From NCBI RefSeq assembly GCF_019097595.1, contig NC_080717.1, positions 27,890,376-27,954,375 on the forward strand: 64,000 nt of DNA. The letters run 5' to 3'. How positions within the stretch are numbered: the stretch's first letter is position 1; the number at the start of each line of letters is the position of its first letter. The stretch is from Hemibagrus wyckioides (lineage: Eukaryota; Chordata; Actinopteri; Siluriformes; Bagridae). Shown piece after piece: positions 60,771 through 64,000 of the stretch. The position numbers and the translations under genes are program-made. The notes beneath the pieces were generated by a model that saw nothing but the letters and a program-made list of their open reading frames with translations, had not been told where the DNA came from and did no database searches.

Positions 60771-61870
60771 CACCAGGCGAACAGGCACCACGAAAATCCA
60801 TCATGTTATTCAAAAGCACAAACAGGCAAAGGTCAATGGGACAACAAAAAGGGACATCTGAGCTTGAAAGAATCATAAGTTTGATATTAACCACTTGATC
60901 ACATCACAGACCAAAGGAACAGAGCCTCAAAATAAGGACCTGAAACCCAGCAGTATATAAAGGTGAGAAACAAACATACATCATGGGGGAAATGTAAACA
61001 TCATTAAAAGTCTGGTGAATGTGAACGGTGTGCTGGTGGCTGCTAGGAGCTGGAGTCTGTGGCAGACAAGTTTAAGGATATATATTCAGTGATGGTAAGA
61101 AAACGAAACACACTGACCTGACAATTCATCTGAGTTATTAAGTAAAATTATTGATGAAAAAAAATAACTCAAGCATAACTAAATACATTCTCTGGTGATC
61201 ACTACATGAGTAATTATTTTATAAACTGACATAACTAATCCTGAAAATGTTCTACAGGAGAAACATATTTTATGCTAACTAGCCAAGTAAGCTATGCTAA
61301 ATTGAACACCTCCATTATCACCGGTAGCGAAAGATCGCTAATGCTAGCCGGCTAGCTAACTATGTCGCATCCTCTTAGGGTTTCTGTAGCTTGCTAGATT
61401 TGTTAGCTAGCTTGTGCTAATTTTTCTACGTAACTAGCTGTCAGTGATGTTCCCTAAATATTTTCCTCTAGCAGATAATCTTTATTTCTCTAAATAACTC
61501 TATTATACTGTAATGAGAGTATGTGTGGTTCGCTATTTTCTCATTATTTGCTGTCCTTATTTTTATACTTTACACCGCACGTACAGCTAAATAACATGAT
61601 TTTAATTGATGATAATACGCTGTAGTATCAATAACAATTTGTGTGTAAGAATAATATTTTACAAAAATAAATGTAAAAGAGGAAACAGATTCGAATCCAT
61701 CTGTTTTGGGTTGCCAATACTTTGTTTTCTGGTCCATGTTTTAAGACTTAAATGCATTTTTGGATAAATCTACCTTAATATGTATGACCAAACATGACTA
61801 GTTAGTAATTCCCCTCAGGATCCTCGTTGTTTGAGCATTATACTAAGTGCTAATGCATGTTAATGTGTTT
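60771..61870. other. AT-rich intergenic DNA, no gene seen
   Basis: GCTA-word-rich at 61,260-61,440 (GCTAGCCGGCTAGCTAAC). No exon or element ends recognised. Confidence 0.55.
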
Positions 61871-62140
61871 TTCATTAACTGGGCTCCTGAAGCCCTGGCC
61901 CGCCGGTGGGCGTCACGTAGCCCGTCTCCGAGTCGAGCAGGGGAGGATAGAAAAAGTTTCTGGTGCCATTTTGTTTGGCGCGGCTCTGTAATTAAGCTGC
62001 CAGGAGCGGTGCATTAACGCTGCATTAGGCAGTGCGGGGCCGAGTCGAGGATGGAGGTAAAAAAAACAACGAGGGACCGCACTGGCCATCACGTCTGCAA
62101 CACGCTGACCTCTATTACACACACACACACACACATCATC
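61871..62140. other. GC-richer low-repeat island with (CA)n end
   Basis: Unique GC-rich DNA (GGCCCGCCGGTGGGCGTC, GTAATTAAGCTGCCAGGAGC) ending in a CA run at about 62,116-62,134. A 99-codon minus-strand frame crosses it without a recognised domain. Possibly conserved non-coding DNA. Confidence 0.3.
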
Positions 62141-62251
62141 AATGTGGCCACCAACCTGGCATAACCCATAATTAATAAACATATAGTCTGCTGCTGATTT
62201 TTTGTCAAACAAAACTTTTTTCAGTTAGCTTTCCAGATTCTTTAATGATCT

Positions 62252-62298
62252 TTTTGAACTCACAACCTCCTGATCAGTAATCCAACACCTTAATCACA
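62252..62298 (-). mobile_element. SINE head fragment (family A)
   Basis: The reverse complement reads GATTAAGGTGTTGGATTACT, then GATCAGGAGGTTGTGAGTTC. This is only the tRNA-like head. Confidence 0.7.
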
Positions 62299-62462
62299 TC
62301 TCAGGTTCACTTCCTGGACAGGGAACCAACCCAGCCAGTGAGGTGTTCCGGTCCCAATCCCAGATATAATGGGAGGTTTGCATCAGGAAGTGCATCCAAA
62401 ATAAAAAACATGCGGATTGGATCATCTGCTGTGGCGATCTGAACTGTGAGCAACAACAGCAT
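62299..62462 (+). mobile_element. Retroelement 3' tail, diverged copy
   Basis: GTTCACTTCCTGGACAGGG, CCCAGATATAATGGGAGG, AAGTGCATCCAAAATAAAA and ATCTGCTGTGGCGATCTGAA followed by CAACAACAGC. Same order as the copy at 23.82 kb. No coding frame. Confidence 0.65.
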
Positions 62463-62605
62463 CTCATTTTATACAACTGAGCAATTCAGGATTAAGGGCC
62501 TTTCTCAGGGGCCCAAGCAGTGACAGCTTGGTGGACCTGGCATTAGAACTCACAACCTTCTGATCAGTAGTCCAACACCTTAATCACTAAGCTTAATCAC
62601 CCCCC
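62463..62605 (-). mobile_element. SINE copy (family A), reverse orientation
   Basis: The reverse complement has AGTGATTAAGGTGTTGGACT, B-box-like GTGAGTTCTAATGCC, the CCACCAAGCTGTCACTGC body and GGGCCCCTGAGAAAGGCCC. The tail part is missing. A C-run lies just to its right. Confidence 0.8.
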
Positions 62606-62761
62606 CCCATCATTTCAAATGATATACAGTATATTACCACATCAAGAAGGTCCATGAAGGTTCTCAGAGCCACAGTGGGATAATTCTGGGATTTCTGTTT
62701 CACAATTTTTCTAAATTAGATCAGCACAGAGAGTTATGTTTTAACTGGTCACACTTTCTGT

Positions 62762-62764
62762 CAG

Positions 62765-62797
<33 letters not shown>

Positions 62798-63015
62798 GTC
62801 TGTTGGCCTGTCTATTTGTCTCTCCCTCTGTCAGTCTCTCTCTCTCTCTCTCTCTCTCTCTGTCAGTCTCTCTCTCTCTCTGGTGGCCTGTCTATTTGTC
62901 TCTCCCTCTGTCAGTCTCTCTCTCTCTCTCTGTCTGCCTGTCTGTCTCTCCTTCTCTCTGTCAGTCTCTCTCTCTCCTTCTCTCTGTCAGTCTCTCTCTC
63001 TCCTTCTCTCTGTCA

Positions 63016-63054
<39 letters not shown>

Positions 63055-63150
63055 AGTCTCTCTTTCTCACTCTCCCTCTGTCAGTCTCTCTCTCTTTCTC
63101 TCTGTCTGTCTATTACTCTTTCTCTGTCAGTCTATCTCTCAGTCACACTG
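62762..63150 (+). repeat. CT-rich minisatellite with TGTCAG steps
   Basis: (CT)n runs joined by CTCTGTCAGTCTCTCTCTC. A longer block containing GGCCTGTCTATTTGTCTCTC occurs twice, about 79 bp apart (62,806 and 62,885). CTCCTTCTCTCTGTCAG is then repeated three times. Ser/Leu frames of up to 129 codons are artefacts. Confidence 0.93.
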
Positions 63151-64000
63151 TAATACAAATGGTCCAACATGTCAACTCTTTAAACCTGGGACTACAGAAA
63201 GATGAAATGAAAGTTTAGTGTCTGCAGCAGATAGAGAACTGGGAATATATTCTTCGTAGCAATGTTAGCTGTTCATGGTAGCAATAACGCTGAGCAGAAC
63301 TACACTTCCCATCAGCCCCAGTGTGTCATGTCTCTTCATCACTTGCACCTGCTTCCTGTTAAAGTGTTTTTCAGTGTCTTGTTGTCAAGCTTCTGTTGTA
63401 TTGTTGTTCGTTGTCCATGTGGACCACAGAAGCACTTCCACTCTGAATGTTTTTCTTGTTTTTTGCTTGCTTTTAATGTGCCAAAATTGTCCACAATTGC
63501 ATCCGCTAATAATTCGACACGGCCTGCTTACTCTAGTGAAAAATAAAGAAATAAATAAAATTAAGACATAAAATGTGTCTAGATTTAGAGAAAAAAATTC
63601 ATGTCATTTTACCTAACCCTAACCACTTATTTAAAGAGATAAGCTATGATCTTGGTACCTAAAATGATTCGCATTCTTTTGTTTAATAGCTCAATATTTA
63701 CCAAGTTGTCTTCTATTTTTGAGAAAATATTATAAAATTGTTTTCTTTACTGATTTGCTGTCTTTTTTTTAGTGATTTGTTTATTTCTGATTTTCCCATC
63801 CAGGTTTATTATGTTATTCAGTATGTCAGGAGAATGGACACACAGCTAGAATCTCTCCATCTTTCTTGTCCTCTTTTTGCAGTGTTTCTGCAGTGTGTGG
63901 GTTCACCCCTTGTTCCTGTACCCCCCTCTCCCTCACGCTGGATCGCTCTCGTGTCAGAAACAATCTGCTACCATTGTTTCAGTCTTAACTGAGTGACCGT
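63151..64000. other. AT-rich intergenic DNA, no gene seen
   Basis: Several 60-98 codon frames exist but none shows a domain or splice-site support. Short A/T-runs near 63,540-63,600 and 63,764-63,771. Confidence 0.55.

Noticed and set aside
62803..63205. Ser/Leu-rich protein frames
   Set aside because: Low-complexity translation of a CT minisatellite.

Overview
This window looks like intergenic or intronic DNA from a teleost fish. I find no protein-coding gene, no structural RNA gene and no bacterial-type feature. The assignment rests on the repeats: a fish-type Tc1/mariner family in five copies, tRNA-headed SINEs with conserved tails, other fish-type interspersed repeats, and very dense (CA)n and (CT)n microsatellites. 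An otophysan fish, perhaps a catfish, is my best guess from the repeat style, but I cannot confirm it without a database.

Layout. 1-37.2 kb is an AT-rich, repeat-seeded, gene-free region. It carries five short relics of one Tc1/mariner family (4.1, 7.4, 9.3, 20.7 and 24.6 kb), a cluster of tRNA-derived SINEs (4.8-5.5, 21.8-22.3, 26.2, 35.4 and 62.5 kb), a pogo/Tigger-like element at 29.4 kb, and a decayed longer Tc1-like element at 34.8-35.9 kb that was later split by a SINE. It also holds compound CT repeats (15.8-18.3, 25.5-26.8 and 33.8-34.5 kb) and CA repeats (11.8-12.8, 32.1-32.5 and 36.1-36.5 kb). Between these lie moderately GC-rich, low-repeat islands (about 5.7, 7.8-8.8, 14.0, 17.0, 27.2 and 32.6 kb) that could be conserved non-coding elements; that is a hypothesis.

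37.25-57.90 kb is the outstanding feature: one uninterrupted minisatellite array of about 20.65 kb, roughly 900 units of 22 or 24 bp. The units vary at a few fixed positions. The array is stop-free over a 6,932-codon frame on the + strand. This is almost certainly a by-product of a unit that lacks stops in all three forward frames, not a giant protein. The array has internal structure: simple units on the left, special and truncated units on the right, and long exact or near-exact internal duplications at offsets of 3,319 and 2,550 bp.

57.95-64 kb returns to AT-rich intergenic DNA. It contains a tandem duplication with two perfect RFX X-box-like motifs, a Tc1-like fragment, a separate 36-bp minisatellite at 60.4 kb, SINE and LINE-tail fragments near 62.4 kb and a CT-rich minisatellite at 62.8 kb.

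No genes work together here. The content is mobile-element history plus tandem-repeat expansion.
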